From the NCBI GenBank assembly GCA_907165065.1, contig OU015525.1, positions 52,461,537 to 52,525,536 of the forward strand: 64,000 nucleotides of DNA, read 5' to 3'. This DNA comes from Caprimulgus europaeus. Lineage: Eukaryota; Chordata; Aves; Caprimulgiformes; Caprimulgidae. Positions within the stretch are counted from its first letter, which is position 1, and every line of letters begins with the position of its first letter. Position numbers and translations under genes: made by a program. This document shows, piece after piece, positions 12,401 through 25,442 of this stretch. Below the pieces are notes generated by a model that searched no databases, was not told the origin of the DNA, and saw nothing but the letters and a program-made list of their open reading frames with translations.

Positions 12401-15059
12401 TGTACTAAACAAGTTCAATCTTGAATTTTACAAGAGGCTTCCATGGTTTTAAACTGATCTTTTTTAATCATCTTTTTTAAGGTTGCTGAAATCTTGCTCT
12501 GTATAGAACACATTTTATGTTTTAAATATATCACAGAATAACCATTACCACGTCTGTAAAGTCTCTCTTAGGGAAATGTTCCAAAGCTATGGAGAGGTGA
12601 AGAGTGCTGAAAAGTGAAATCTTATAATACTCTCAAGCTGGGGAGGTCGTTCTGCTTCTGAAGACTGGTAGTTTAGCTGAAGATTTTATCTTGACAATCT
12701 TTTGCTGTCTTTCTCCTCTTTATTTAGGACATTAGGATAGTAATTTTATATGCCAAGGTAATTAAATGTAACACAGTGAGTTATGATTGGGAATTTATAA
12801 AATGGGTAATAAAAAGGGTGATAGAAGGGCAACAAACTTCCAATTCTATTGCATAAATCTAGGCTTTACATGCTTTTCCATTCTATCTTGGTACACCTCC
12901 TGTTTCCAAACTGTACTGAAATATATTTTTCTAGATTACTCACAGAGAGTACTGTGACAAAGCATGGTAAAACAGTGTCAATTTATATAGGGTTGGACAG
13001 ACTGGTTACAACTCCTTGATGGTTACTACTGACTACCCAATGGGCAGCAAATCTAGCTTAAAATAATTTTTGTTGAATAAAATAAACTACAGATGAATCC
13101 TGCTGTCCATTAATCCATAGTCACAAAACACCTCTGCTTCCTCTTTAAAGATGTAATCATTATTTAAGAGAGTACCTACCCTACAATGATTCTATTCTCC
13201 TTCTTAAAGAGTATTTCTAAGATTTTAAACCACATTCTGGTTAACACAAAGGACATGCCCTTTCTCTTTGTCCCAGGTAAAACAACAACAAAACCTAAAC
13301 TCTGATTTTGTGGTAGAATGCACATATGCCACTTCAGAGAGACAGATTTCCCTCATTACATGAGAAAGAAGACTAAGTCCTTTCAAAATAACCAAAACCT
13401 CTCCATTTAAACCAAGTGCTTTTATAGAAACAGTCTCAGAAAAAAATGAAAGCAGGATGCAGGAGTACAACAAAGGAAGAAAGAAAAAGTAACTATCCAC
13501 CTGCCTAATCCACTCAACAATGCTATAGAACTGCATACTCAGAACTCAGTACAGTCTCAGAAGTCTTAAATTAGCAGCTGGCATTACCCAGTTTTAAAAG
13601 AAAAAGGGAATGAGGGGAACACAGAAAATGTCCTCTTTTATGCTTTCTCTTTGTTGAGAACAGATTTTGTATTGTACCTGAGCTATGGTTGAGTGACCTG
13701 GGAATCTAGAAGAGCATGCACTAAAGCAGGCAGACGAGAAACAAGAAGAACTGTGGAAGAATACTCGATAGCAGGAGAGACAGCAGAGAAATGCCAGGCA
13801 AATTAAAGCAGAGGAGAGAAAAACCCAACCCATTCTCAAAACACCAAGGTGATGTCTTCAGTTCTGAGATGACCAGCTCATGGGGAGAAGCACGGGCACA
13901 AGGTAGTCTTCCCAGGGAAGGCCCTAAGTATGCAAGTTCAAAAGCTAAAGTCTGTAACATTATAAAATCCTAAAGCCAACCAAAGGAAATACTGTAGGTA
14001 TTTTGCTTTGCTGTAGTAATGCTATTTTAAAATGGAATCTATATGATGTTTATGGGGACTGATATTTTTGATTTGTAGTTGAACTATTGTACATAATTGT
14101 TTTGTAATATAAAGCAAAAAAACCCAAATTGGCTTTAGCCAAATTGCAAAGTCCTGTACTCTAAGTGTTGATTTAGCCTATGCATATCATAAACTTTGAG
14201 GCCTTTTTACGTGATGTCTGATCATTCATTTTACATATTCAGCTCACACAAATACTGGAAATAAAGTATTTTGGATATTTGCTTTATAATGCCATCTCAT
14301 TAATTTTGGAAGAGATTAGTTAAAAGCTGGGGTTATCAGTTTATCACTAAGTTGTGAGAAAAATGTCATGAAATTAAAGCAGCATTCAGTTTTCACAGTA
14401 TTTTTCATGGAAGTAGAAGCATAAACATCTGCTTTGGTGCCTTTTTTTTTCAGGTTTCTCCAGGCTTGAAAAATAGTTATGCACCATAAATATCACTCTA
14501 TGAGTCATTTACTTAAGTGAACAGCTGCCTGCTAATTAGCCAAATGCTCTTCATTTTAAATCATACAGTTAAATGAACACACTGCAACAGGCACAAGAAT
14601 GCAGTACAGGAACTTTATTAAAATGATGAAATGGCAGAAACTTATTTCCATAGCAGCAAAAAACAGAGGTCATTTCCATACTCTGTATCTATGGGCCGAG
14701 ACCCATAATGATCATTTGTAATAGGCTGTGGATCTGAATATAGAAAACCAGGCAAACACCACAGAATCATGGCTAAATGTATGAAATGATACAGCTTTTA
14801 GACAACCACTGTTTTCCCCTAATTTAATAATGCCAGCTTTGTGTTTTCTCACAGAACTGCTGAACAGTGCTAACATCTGAAGAGTCAGATTAATAGGCAT
14901 TAGCAAGGATGGCTGTTCATGTTTACTGGAAAACTCTTCTGTTCTATAGTGATTTAGAAAGCTAATCAAATCTAGATAAAAGATGAAGTAAGCAGACCTT
15001 CCTGGAAGAAGCCAAAAGAAAACAAAACAAAACACCTTTTTCTAATTTCTGGGCTGCAT
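9490..15059. other. Unique AT-rich non-coding DNA
   Basis: No recognisable gene or mobile element. Frames of 60-115 codons occur on both strands (for example 9809-10153 and 14712-15035 on the minus strand) but show no family motif, codon pattern or splice context that would support a gene. Confidence 0.55.
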
Positions 15060-15501
15060 TGAGAGAAGTATGGCCTGCAGGTCAAGGGAGGTGATTCTAC
15101 CCCTCTACTCTGTTCTCCTTAGACCCCTCCTGGAGTACTGCATCCAGTTCTGGAGTCCTCAGTATAAGAAAGACATGGTAGAAAGAGTAGGTCCAGAGGA
15201 GGGCCAGGAAGATGATCAGAGGGCTGAAGCACCTCTCCTATGAAGAAAGGTTGAGATGGTTGGGGTTGTTCAGCCTGGAGAAGAGAAGGCTCCGGGAAGA
15301 CCTTATTGCTGCCTTTCAACACTTAAACAGGGTCTGTAAGAAAGATGAGGGCAAATTTCTAGAAGGGTCTTTTGCAATAAGACAAGGGGTAATGGTTTTA
15401 AACTAAAAGAGGGTAGATTTTGAGTAGATAAAGGAAGACATTTTTCACAATGAGGGTGGTGAAACAGTGGACCAGGTTGCCCAGAGAAGTGGTAGAAGCG
15501 C
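15060..15501 (+). mobile_element. CR1 LINE, type C, host copy (left part, split by a nested CR1)
   Basis: Plus-strand CR1. It begins at the 'tggcctgcaggtcaagggagg' region, passes through 'tggagtactgcatccagttctgg' (LEYCIQFW), then [36 protein letters not shown] (15218-15325) and 'aagacatttttcacaatgagg' (FFTMRVV-like). It is cut at 15501 by an opposite-strand CR1 and resumes at 15798. It is 5'-truncated and its frame is broken. Confidence 0.93.
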
Positions 15502-15507
15502 CATCAC
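15502..15507. repeat. Target-site duplication, left copy (CATCAC)
   Basis: CATCAC lies immediately left of the nested element and is repeated at 15792-15797. One copy restores the host CR1 reading 'gcgccatcactggaaac', matching the type C consensus 'ccccatccctggaaac'. The last bases are ambiguous with the inserted element's own 3' end. Confidence 0.7.
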
Positions 15508-15759
15508 AGAATCACACAATGTCAGGGATTGGAAGGGACCTCGAAAGATCATCCAGTCCAATGCCCCTGCCAGAGCAGGAACACCTAGATGAGTTCACAC
15601 AGGAAGGCGTCCAGGCGGATCTTGAATGTCTTCAGAGAAGGAGACTCCACAACCTCCCTGGGCAGCCTGTTCCAGTGCTCTGTTACTCTCACAGTAAAGA
15701 AGTTTCTTCTGATGTTTAAGTGGAACCTCCCAGTTCCTCGTGTTCCAGTTTACATCCAT
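15508..15759 (-). mobile_element. CR1 LINE, type B, nested and fused to U6 at its 5' end
   Basis: A 252-bp minus-strand CR1 3' fragment. Its sequence parallels 50136-50388 closely, including 'ggattggaagggacctcg', 'gaacacctagatgagttcac', 'ggaggttgtgg' (complement) and 'gttccagtttaca'. On the minus strand it codes the last ORF2 segment (NFFTVRV..WNRLP-like, ending near the 'gagttcac' block) and the 3' UTR. At 15759 CR1 homology ends and U6 snRNA sequence begins with no spacer, so this is the distal part of a chimeric cDNA. It interrupts the plus-strand host CR1. Confidence 0.92.
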
Positions 15760-15795
15760 AAAAATATGGAACGCTTCACGAATTTGCATGTCATC
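15760..15795 (-). pseudogene. U6: U6 snRNA 3'-end fragment fused to CR1 (chimeric retrosequence)
   Basis: On the minus strand this 36-base stretch reads GATGACATGCAAATTCG, then TGAAGCGTTCCATATTTTT. From memory of vertebrate U6 snRNA (…GGATGACACGCAAATTCGTGAAGCGTTCCATATTTTT), all but one base match; the difference is CpG to TpG type. The match starts inside U6 and runs to its terminal oligo-U, which joins directly to CR1. The first bases (GATG) overlap the target duplication, so the exact 5' limit is ambiguous by about 4 bases. No U6 promoter or 5' half is present, so it is not a functional snRNA gene. Confidence 0.88.
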
Positions 15796-15797
15796 AC
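15792..15797. repeat. Target-site duplication, right copy (CATCAC)
   Basis: Right copy of the 6-bp repeat enclosing the U6-CR1 composite. Four of its bases are also compatible with U6 sequence. Confidence 0.65.
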
Positions 15798-15941
15798 TGG
15801 AAACATTCAAGGTCAGGCTGGATGGGGATCTGAGCAACCTGATCTAGTTGAAGATGTCCCTGCTCATTGCAGGAGGATTGGAACTAGATGATCATTAAAG
15901 ATCCCTTCCAACCCAAACCATTCTTTGATTCTCAGATTCTC
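15798..15941 (+). mobile_element. CR1 LINE, type C, host copy (right part with 3' end)
   Basis: The host CR1 resumes with 'tggaaacattcaaggtcagg', then 'gaagatgtccctgctcattgc', 'cccttccaacccaaaccatt' and a degenerate 3' terminus 'ctttgattctcagattctc'. Together with 15060-15501 it makes one interrupted element. Confidence 0.93.
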
Positions 15942-16278
15942 AAATGAAACACAAGTGGATGAAACAACCCCATGTGTAAAATGACAACAAAGCATCTGAT
16001 CTATCTGACTGTACTAATGCTATGCAGGTCCACCTTTGAAGGTCACTAGGCTTTGGGCATGCTTTTGCAAAGTTATTTTAGGACAAGATTTAAAGAGTTT
16101 TTAATCTATTTGCATCTTTAACCAATCAAGAAAAGTCAGTTGACACAAGAGCTAAGAAAATCAAAACCATAGGATCCAAGAAATCAATATTTGAAATCCC
16201 TACTTCAAGAACATTTTTCATTAAATTATCAATTAAGATTAAACCTGATGTAAAAAAAAAGAAACCCAACAACCACAA

Positions 16279-16303
16279 AACAACCAACCAACCAACCAAC
16301 CAA
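16279..16303. repeat. (CAAC)n microsatellite
   Basis: About six units of CAAC/ACCA in an A- and C-rich surrounding. Confidence 0.9.
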
Positions 16304-16950
16304 GGAAAAATACTGAGGTAATATTTTTTTTCTGAGAAACTCTTCCCCCCACCCCCCTCCCAGAAATCTGATGCGGCTTAGAGAGAGGGCTCTTGTGTGT
16401 GGTTGGACACCTTATGACCTGATTTTTCACTAGGAGGAATAATGCACACATTCTTTATTGTTCTCTATTCATTAAAACTGAGTGGTATGCTTAAACAATT
16501 AACCAGGTCTACAATATCATTACAACAGTGACCTCCAGTGAAAGATAATTATAAATTTAATCACTCACTGACAGGATAGCCATGGTGACAGGCTTCAAAA
16601 ATTAAATTGCTTTACAATATTTGCTGTATTTCTGTTTTCCTTCAGAAACATTAAATAGAGATAGAAGCTATGAATTCTCTATGAACAGAGTTTCAGAAGT
16701 CCAGTATTCTACACTTTTGTTTACATTATCAAAATAATTTCTGAAATGCTGTGTGATACATTTAACATAGAATTGCGTGAGATGTGATTGTTTGCAATAG
16801 AAAAAGACTTGACTCAATAATCTCTCAAAATCCTTTAAATTCCTATATTCACAATGCTAATCAGTACAGAAAAATCCCAGGAGCTACAGGTACAAATTAC
16901 AGGTTACCAATCAAACCCTGACCTCTCATTTAAAATGACCTTTTATTTTA

Positions 16951-16966
16951 TTTTTTTTTTTTTTTT
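16951..16966. repeat. Poly-T tract (T16)
   Basis: Homopolymer run of 16 thymines; no associated element recognised. Confidence 0.8.
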
Positions 16967-17941
16967 AATTTCTCACCATTGCACCAGAGATGGGGGCTTA
17001 AAGCGAGATACAATTAAGCAGACCTACCTTCCTGATGGTTTATCAGTTTTACAGTGATCTATCCACTCATTCAGTCCCACAACCTTGTGAAATCTGTCCA
17101 GCAAACCAGGCAAAACTAAAATAAAAAAATCCACTCCCCACACATACAGGCTGCAAAAGAATGTCCACAGATCCTACTGATTTCTATGAACTTTTGAATT
17201 TTAGGTTTATAGTTGCTATTCTGTCCTTTTGTAAGATGTGAATGACTTCTTGAAGCTTGGAGCCTATAGAAGGAAATGACAAGTAGGCAAACAACTTCTA
17301 ATCTGTGCTGCTACTCAGGAATCAATTATTTTAAGGAAGGTCTTTGCAACACACTCCTTTCATTCTGCTTTCCTCTGTATTTGCAAAAAGAGTGAATACA
17401 CTGCAGTAGCTAAAAAAGATTTTATCTCAAAACAATGAATAGTCACATGTTGAAAAAGCTTTGCACAGAACCTCAATTGTTTTATCAAGGAGGTAGAGGG
17501 CAAAATTTGTTATTAAAAGATGCAAATGCCATCTGTTCATTGGGAAAATAAACTGCATCATTCACCTAGTACATCTCTCATTCTTGCCAATATGTATGAT
17601 TCAAACAGAAGTCACACATTTTTGCAAAAATTATTCATATTGCACATGGAGTCTGAACACTTACTTTTTAAGCACAGTCAACCCCTCTTCTTACCAAGAG
17701 CCTTCAAGAAGGCTCCCTGGAACAAAAAGTGACTGAATCCTCATAAATCACATCTTTCTGAATCAAGCTCTCACCCAGCCAGCAATCTTCCTGCTCTACT
17801 GACAACACCATGTGCCAAATAGGCAAATTCTTTTAGGAGTGGAACAGCCACAGGTACATCTGGGGCAGGATTTGAATACAGTTATGGAAAGATTAACTAT
17901 TTGAGCTCTATCTTATTGTGAAGGGATGAAGCCCAATGTGA

Positions 17942-17972
17942 GGAGAACAGTAACAGAAAGAACAGTAACAGA
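17942..17972 (+). repeat. Tandem duplication of a 15-bp unit
   Basis: The unit AGAACAGTAACAGAA occurs twice head-to-tail. It lies inside a 113-codon ATG frame (17926-18267) and gives the repeated peptide RTVTERTVTE. The frame itself has no recognised homology, and I do not call it a gene. Confidence 0.7.
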
Positions 17973-20900
17973 AAAGGGCGTAAGGAAAACAAGAAACTTT
18001 TCAGGAAGGGAAAGGGGACCATACATTTTGTGTTTCAAAGCCAAAAGTCCAAATGGATTTGCAGAGCAGATTACAAATGTTTGTTTTTATGAAACCCATC
18101 TTGACTGCAGGTCAGGACTCTGGGCACAGCCAAATGCCTTTTTAGCTGAGCTGCCGACAACTGTTGTGTGTACACAGAAAAGATACACCAATGTCCACAG
18201 AGACACACCAAAGCCAAAAGACTGCAGTACATTTAAAAAAAAAGTATGCAAGCATCAAAAACTGTAGCAATAACAATAAAAAACTGCAAACCATAATCAG
18301 AAGTACTTAGGTTACACAGCCAATTATTTTAAACCAACTGTTTCTCACACAGAAGAATAAATAATGACACAGGAAGTAGAAAATGGACTTTAGATGGATA
18401 GCTTCATTATTTCTACAAAGTAATGATATCTCTTTCATCTTAAATATCCTAAAAATGCAGAAATTGGTCTGAGATGCTTCTCTCCACAGGGTTTAGTGAC
18501 AGTTAAATTTTTCCTCTTTGTTCAGAACACTCAAAATGAATCAAAGTCACCTTGAACTTTTGTGCCCCAGTTAGGTGTAAGGAAGACATACAGCCCAAAG
18601 CAAATGGAAAAACAGTCAAGATGTTTGAAAATGCAGCTTCTGCAGCAGTGAAATGAAATTAATTTGTATTGCCAGATTAGGGAGCAGAAAAATCAAGAGT
18701 AACTTCCCACTCTGATTCTTTTTTTTACTCTACAACCTTATATATATAGTCTACAGCACAGGACATTTTCATATCTGCATTAAACTTACAGTGCTATTTG
18801 CCTGGAATGAGACAGCTGTGCATTTTACTGATAGCCTCAGCTGTTGGTCAAAAGTCCACACACAGCTGAAAGTCTTCCTAGCATGACCAATATATGACTC
18901 TATGCATTCTGGTCCCAGTGACAGATCAATGCTCAAAGATTTTCCATCTACCTGTACAATTACAAAGCCAAGTTCACAAACTTGCAGTCTTCAGCTTTGT
19001 ATCTCTTCAGTGTGGGTGTTTTAATATGCACACTGGGCTAGGTATGAATTACATAACAAAAGGATGTGATGAATTTGAAAGCCTTTAAGTATTGTCTTAC
19101 CAAGGCAGCTGAATTAAACTCAGATGGCAGAGAACAGTAACTATCCTCAGCTGTTTGCCTTACTTCTCTCCAACGGATTGCCATCAACACTGCATGGATG
19201 GGCAAACCACATATGAAGCATATCCTGAAAGCATCACAGTTAACAGCCTGATGCTTTCAGGCAAACCAAAATTGATTCTGGGCTGTAAATTACAGGAGAA
19301 GATGCTTAACAAAAAAGCTCAGTAGTTTATGCAGTGTGAGACTGCTCAGAGAGCTGCTTAATCAAACATCTCAAAAAACTGTCCCTGCCCAACCCTGCAA
19401 TACTCAAAATGGATCTAAACATCTTGATGCCTTGAAATCACACAAGTGCTAAACAGGTTTGGTTTTGTTTTTTTTTTTTTCAGCAACACGCTTGCATATT
19501 TACTTTTGCAGGTAATGCAGGTATTTCTGTTAATCTTCTTCTGCTTTGCAAACTCAGAAAAAATAAAAAACAAGACCAGTCTGTCAAGGTGACTTCTGTA
19601 AGAACTTACTGAGAGTGTGCAGCTCCTCCAGGGAGTGATTTATCCCTTTATAGCTGAGACATGGAATTGCTTTCTGAACTCTCATCATTCCTTGATCACA
19701 AAGCACGACTAGGTGATGCCCTCAGACAATGCATCTAACAAACATACAGTTGGATGTCTCCTATCCTGAGGAAACTACTGATCTGATTCAGGTTTCTCCT
19801 TACCACGTATTCCCTCTTTGCTCAGACAGAAAAAAAAGAAAAGAGAAAGGCATTTCAACCACTTTGTACACTAGATTACTACCTGTCTACTGAATTTTGA
19901 CATTAGAAAGATCCTTCTAATGCTCAGCCTAGATTTTTCCTCCTTTAATGCTATCATATACTCTTAATTACACTCCCACTTTCTTCTATGCTAAAGAGGT
20001 CCACTATTTATGGAATTTAGAAGAGGTATCTCCAAGTTTATGAACAGTAAAAAGAGCTTGCTCTTGCATTTGATAAATGAGTAGATACCATATCAAAAGG
20101 AAATAACATGCTTCTGAAGACACGCTTGGCTTTGCCTTGTCAAATCATCCACATGCCTCATATAAATCCCAAGTATTCTCTGTGGGACTGGCAGGATACC
20201 ATACACATCTGAGGCTGAGGTAATAGTAAAACTTTACAGATAACCTTTTCAGCCTGGGAGTTCTTACCGCTATGCATGCATTACTCATTTCCTATGGAAA
20301 CCAGTATTCATGGATTTTTATTAATAACAGCAAAAATGTGAGCATAAAATACCAGATGAGATGTCAAAACGCATTTTCTCAAGTACATTTGTACTCTAAA
20401 TCTAGCTTTACTATTTCAAAAAATTATTAGCTAAATTGTTATCTCTAAAACGAAGTATCTAATACAGTAAGTTGATTTATGTTTGGTGAGGACCCCACAC
20501 TTCCTTTGCATAGATTTTGCATTAAAATTCTTTTTCTCATGAGGTAACCTTTTTTTTTTGAAAAGAGGAAGCTGTCATTCAGCCTAAATTAGATCATTTC
20601 TAAACTCTAGCCAGACAAGGTTATTTCTCCTCACCTCAAAATATTTCAACAGATGTCAGTGTCCTAAGATCATACCCAGTATGTTACATATATTTGAGAA
20701 ACCAAAAGCTCTCCTAAGAAAGTTAAGTTTGGAATAAATCACCAGAATAAAAAGAACTTTTTTGCTGCTTCTGTTCCATAATGTTATTTTCTTTTAACAC
20801 TAAAACTTCATGGAGTCATTACCATTTGGAGAAGATATGAAGCAAAGTTTGTCTACCACAGAGTCAAAAACAATCTTCTCATGAACTTTACTATAGCAAG

Positions 20901-23900
20901 GAAAATAAATTAGAAATAAAGGTCAATGAAGAACACTAAGTAAGATTTGATATCTTATGTAAAAAAAAGTCCCAGAGTGGTTTGTGGAAATGATAGATGC
21001 ATAAAGAAAAATAACATAAAATATCTGAAAGAAAAATGGTACTTATTTCTAAAGCTAACAGAAAACTTTAACAAGTAAACTAATGATGCACGTATGTTAT
21101 GCTTATGCATTCCCTATTACTTTTAAGCACATTGTTAATTTATGCAAAATCTTGTAATTTTTAATAATGTAAATATTATTATTTTCTAAAGTCGAAGATC
21201 TTTGCAATAGAGGCATTTGTAAAGTCTTACAGTAGCTAATACAATGGAGGCCTGACTTACTAAGGTACCTGGTTATTCTAAAAAAAACAGGTATAAATAC
21301 AGTATTCTTAGAAAGGTTAAGATCTGTTAAGAGATGTACTGCATCTGGTTTTTCCTTTTTGTTGCAAATAGTGCATCTACTTTTTTTGTGAAAGGGAGAA
21401 AAAATGTAAGACACTTGTCATATTTTGCAATATTAACTCAATATGAAAGCAAATAATAGTATGTCACCACAGACATTCAAAATATTGGCAGTTACTTCAT
21501 TAAAATTCATGTGAATTCTTTAAAGTTGCATGGATTTTTTGACAGATTTTGAGAAATGAAAGTGAAAAAATCCATACTATGTATACAGAAATACATAAGG
21601 TGATTTATGAATAGACTTTCAATCTGGAAAAAGAGGGGAAAAATAAGAGGCAAGGTAAAAAATGTAATTTAATTGCACTATAAATGTACATTATTATTAT
21701 ACTTCTCAGCCTTAAAGTGAGGAAGAGAACAGTCTACTGGAAAACAGTATATACTGCAACAAATTAGGTTTTAAGTCACACAAGGAAAAAGCCTCAAACA
21801 TGCATCATTTGTAAGGGTCTCTTTTCACTTAGTTACAGCTATTTGATGTGACATTAAAAAATTAAGAGGACCAGATTGTCAGTTTTCATCAACAGACACT
21901 TAAATAAGATGACTACAAGTAGCTTTTGAAGAAATTGTCATGAGAGGGGCATCTTTACAAGAAAACCTTTGCCATTGCAACCTCAAAATTCTCTGAAATC
22001 GTTTCTAGGTCAGTAATGAAGATTAACACTTCAGTGAAATTAGAAAAATACAAAGCAAAAGGCACAAGGGGACAGATGAGCATGTCTTCAGGGAATGCAC
22101 ACGATCAGGTATTTTCAGAAGCATCTATTTTCACATCTTGATTTTGATGCCTAACCAGAGTCTGGTATCTAAGGAAACTGGAGGTGGATATTATGAAAAA
22201 CTGGGATCTAATTTTTTCCTCTGTTTCATTGTCCTGTATCAATGAGGCACTAACAGCCAAGGAGTTGTGTGAGGATCAAAGACTCAAGTGCTGGTGAAAG
22301 CCTGTTAATGACAGGTTTTTTGGTACTTCTCTGATTCACCTACTGATACAGAACAACCACCTGCAAAATCAATTCAAATATATTTGTTTGCATTAAGACT
22401 TTGTAAATATGTGTCAGTCCTACAATATATTGTGCAAGCACTCTCATGGATTTTGCTCACCATCCTCAAAGTAGTGATTCAGAATTGGTTTTGCATGAAA
22501 TGCCTTATTAATAGTTCCTCCAAAGGTAATTTTAAACTTCAGCCTTCTCAATTAAGGTGTTAAACAAGAAAAAGTATTTATTCTACTTCATGGATTAAAC
22601 GGCATACCAAATAATTTTCTAGTTAAAACTTATCATCCTTTGAAGAAGCTACAATTTCTTTTTCCATCTGCAGTGCTTCCTCTAGCTGCTTCAGTTTCCA
22701 GAATTAAAATGATCATGTGCTCAGCTTTGATCACTGTGGGTGCCTTTCAGGTTTTGATCTTGACTGGAGTATAAGCTTTAAAGTTAACGTAGATGAACTG
22801 CATTTAGACATAATACCTTGGCCATTTCTCTACCAGCTAAAATAAACAATTTAGGCTGCATGTAATATTTAAATTTTTTATGCTCACTTCACTTTTTCCA
22901 AAGGATGTCTAAGGTCTCTCTTTTGTATATTTGAGCAGCCATTTTAAACAGCACTTCCTAATAAGAAGGTTCTATGGTAGTTATCTCTGCACTATGGAGA
23001 GATGCAGTTTTAAGTAAAAATAAAAGGGATTATTTGCTGTAAGCTTTTGCTTGAGTGACAAAGAAGTTTACACATTCAAGAAAAAAAAAATAGCACAGTC
23101 CTAGCATCATTACCTGAATATCCTAGAATTATTTTTTCTTGAAATTAATTATGTATATATATTGCAGTTATGTAATGTGAATTACATGTTCTGGAGTTTC
23201 AGACTCCAGTCTTAAAAAGAAGGTGAAAAAAGGCAACCCCCCTCAAAAAAAACTAAACAAGGAGCCATTCCTTGATATTAATCTTGCAGTTTCTTAGTTC
23301 TCATCCCATTTCATAGCCCAAGCAACACACCTCATCCCCTGCTATTTACATCCTTTAAGTCCTGCATACTATGCTGACCGTTCTATAGACAGCATCATTC
23401 CTCACAAAGACTAATGAGATCAAGTTCAAAACAGCTGTGCTTTGAAGGAAACTGATGGACTGGGACACTGTCACCCAGGAAATCTCTTGTACAGCAAGAA
23501 AAGAAATCCAAAACTTTCATCTAACTTCTTGATGTCATTTTGCCAATAAAGTGCCCAAAACTAAACACAAGGAATACACAAATGGAAGACCCCATGCCCT
23601 GATGGAGCTCTGTGAAGTATGGGTTCTGTATGCTTTCTGCTCCTTTGGCCGTGGTTGGGAAGTTTTTGGTAATGCCACATGTCAGCAGCACTGAGCACAG
23701 ACTATCAGAGCAGGCAGTAAGAGTGGCAGGAGAAAGCTGAGAAACAGGACTGCTTCTAATTTGTGTAGCAGCTCCATCTACCCAAGTGGAGTTTCCTTGT
23801 AAAGATCTCCTGCCTAGAAAATGTTCTGCACAGTTTTGTAAAACAATATTCGGTGCCTGTGATGAATACTTGCAAACCAGGAGCTTGTCAGAGTCTACGG

Positions 23901-23976
23901 AAAGAGCACTGCTGAAGGTGAGCTACTGCAGCTTGATGTTATTGTGTGCATCATTATCACCCACACAAATCCTTTT

Positions 23977-23993
23977 GATGGATGGATGGATGA
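23977..23993. repeat. (GATG)n short tandem repeat
   Basis: Four GATG units. Confidence 0.8.
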
Positions 23994-25422
23994 ATAATTC
24001 CTGTGTGTGGGAAAGTAACACTAAGTGATGGATTTCACCAGCATAAATATCACCAGCAATTAGTTGGAACAGTTTAAAAAAAAAAAAAGAAAGAAAAAAT
24101 ACAGTACAGTCAACACTCCAATTTGGAAATATATAAATTTTTACATAAGTAATTCTAATTGAGACTTTTATACATCATGACATAAGAGATCCTTATGGTG
24201 GTCTACCTTTACCATGATTGCAGAAGGGATGCATAAATGATGAAACACCTTTCAAAGAAGGACTGTGAAGAATACTTTCAGTTTAGTTTTTGAGCTGTTT
24301 TGCTAATACAGAATACAAATATTCTTGTGTAATATGATCTCCATACAGACACTCCCTTACAAATAATACAATTCAATTCTCCATACCCAATATTTGGCCA
24401 GCAAGTGCTTACCATTATTACAGGTAAAATCAGTTTTAATCATAATCAGTGCAGCAGATGACAGCTATAATACAGGATGTCTCAATACCTGCCAACCACA
24501 TTCAGAAGGCCCAGAGAGCTCTTATTTCAGAAGAAAAGCCACTGATATTCCTGCCCAGGAACAAAAACGCCTATTTTTCTTAAAAATATTCTTTTCAAGA
24601 GCACTGTTGTCCACTAACTCAAGTCACTCAAACTCTCCTTCTTGGTATGTACCACACTTCGTAAGAAATATCAAATTAATATACACAGCATTTCTTAAAT
24701 TTTGCCAATATGTTCCAGGTTTCTCTGCATCCATGAAATATGACTGCAAATAGCTTGTCTCTCTACCACAAATTGCACTACTTGCAGATATTAGAAAATG
24801 ACAAAATGAGCAGCCAGAAAATGGAAGCAGAAAACTGAAATTATTGATGGAGCATCTCTGTGCCACTGAAGCACATGAGTGATTTCTAAAGACAGAACAG
24901 AGAAGGAGTTGGTAAATTATGAACAATATTGTGGGAAGTCTCCTATGGTGGATATTAAGTAGGGCCTGCAATCAAGGGCTAAATGATAAATCCTCAGAGT
25001 AGGCCAAATGGCTTGAGGAGGCCTTTAAAAGCCTTTATTTGAAGGATGGAACAGCTTTAAAGACAGACAGTTCTGTATCTGTATATACAATTATAAATGA
25101 TAGAAAGAAGAAAACAAAATAGATCTTAGCTTCTTGATGTAAAATTCAAGAAACAGATGTGCCTGAAGCACAGTTCAGCAGCTTCATGTCTTTTAAAGGT
25201 CTTATTTTCTTATGAAATCAGAGTATTGGAACAACAAATTAAATCTTAGGAACTTCATGGAGTTTAACTTATTGATGTTATATGGCATTTACTCTTAAAC
25301 AATTGTTAGAAGTTCATCAGGTCACTGTTTAGGTTGTACAAGTATAGTATGATTAAACATTCTCCATTGGCTTCATGCTCCTTCCAATGCAATCTATGTA
25401 GCATCAATGCCCTTTTTGGGGA

Positions 25423-25442
25423 AAACAAACAAACAAACAAGC
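25423..25442. repeat. (AAAC)n microsatellite
   Basis: About five AAAC units followed by an A- and C-rich stretch to about 25510. Confidence 0.85.

Noticed and set aside
17926-18267. 113-codon ATG frame with a duplicated RTVTE peptide
   Set aside because: The duplication is a simple 15-bp tandem repeat. No homology, promoter or neighbouring exon is recognised, and a frame of this length can occur by chance in 64 kb.
24394-24753. 119-codon plus-strand frame
   Set aside because: Non-ATG opening, overlapped by a 115-codon minus frame, no recognised motif.
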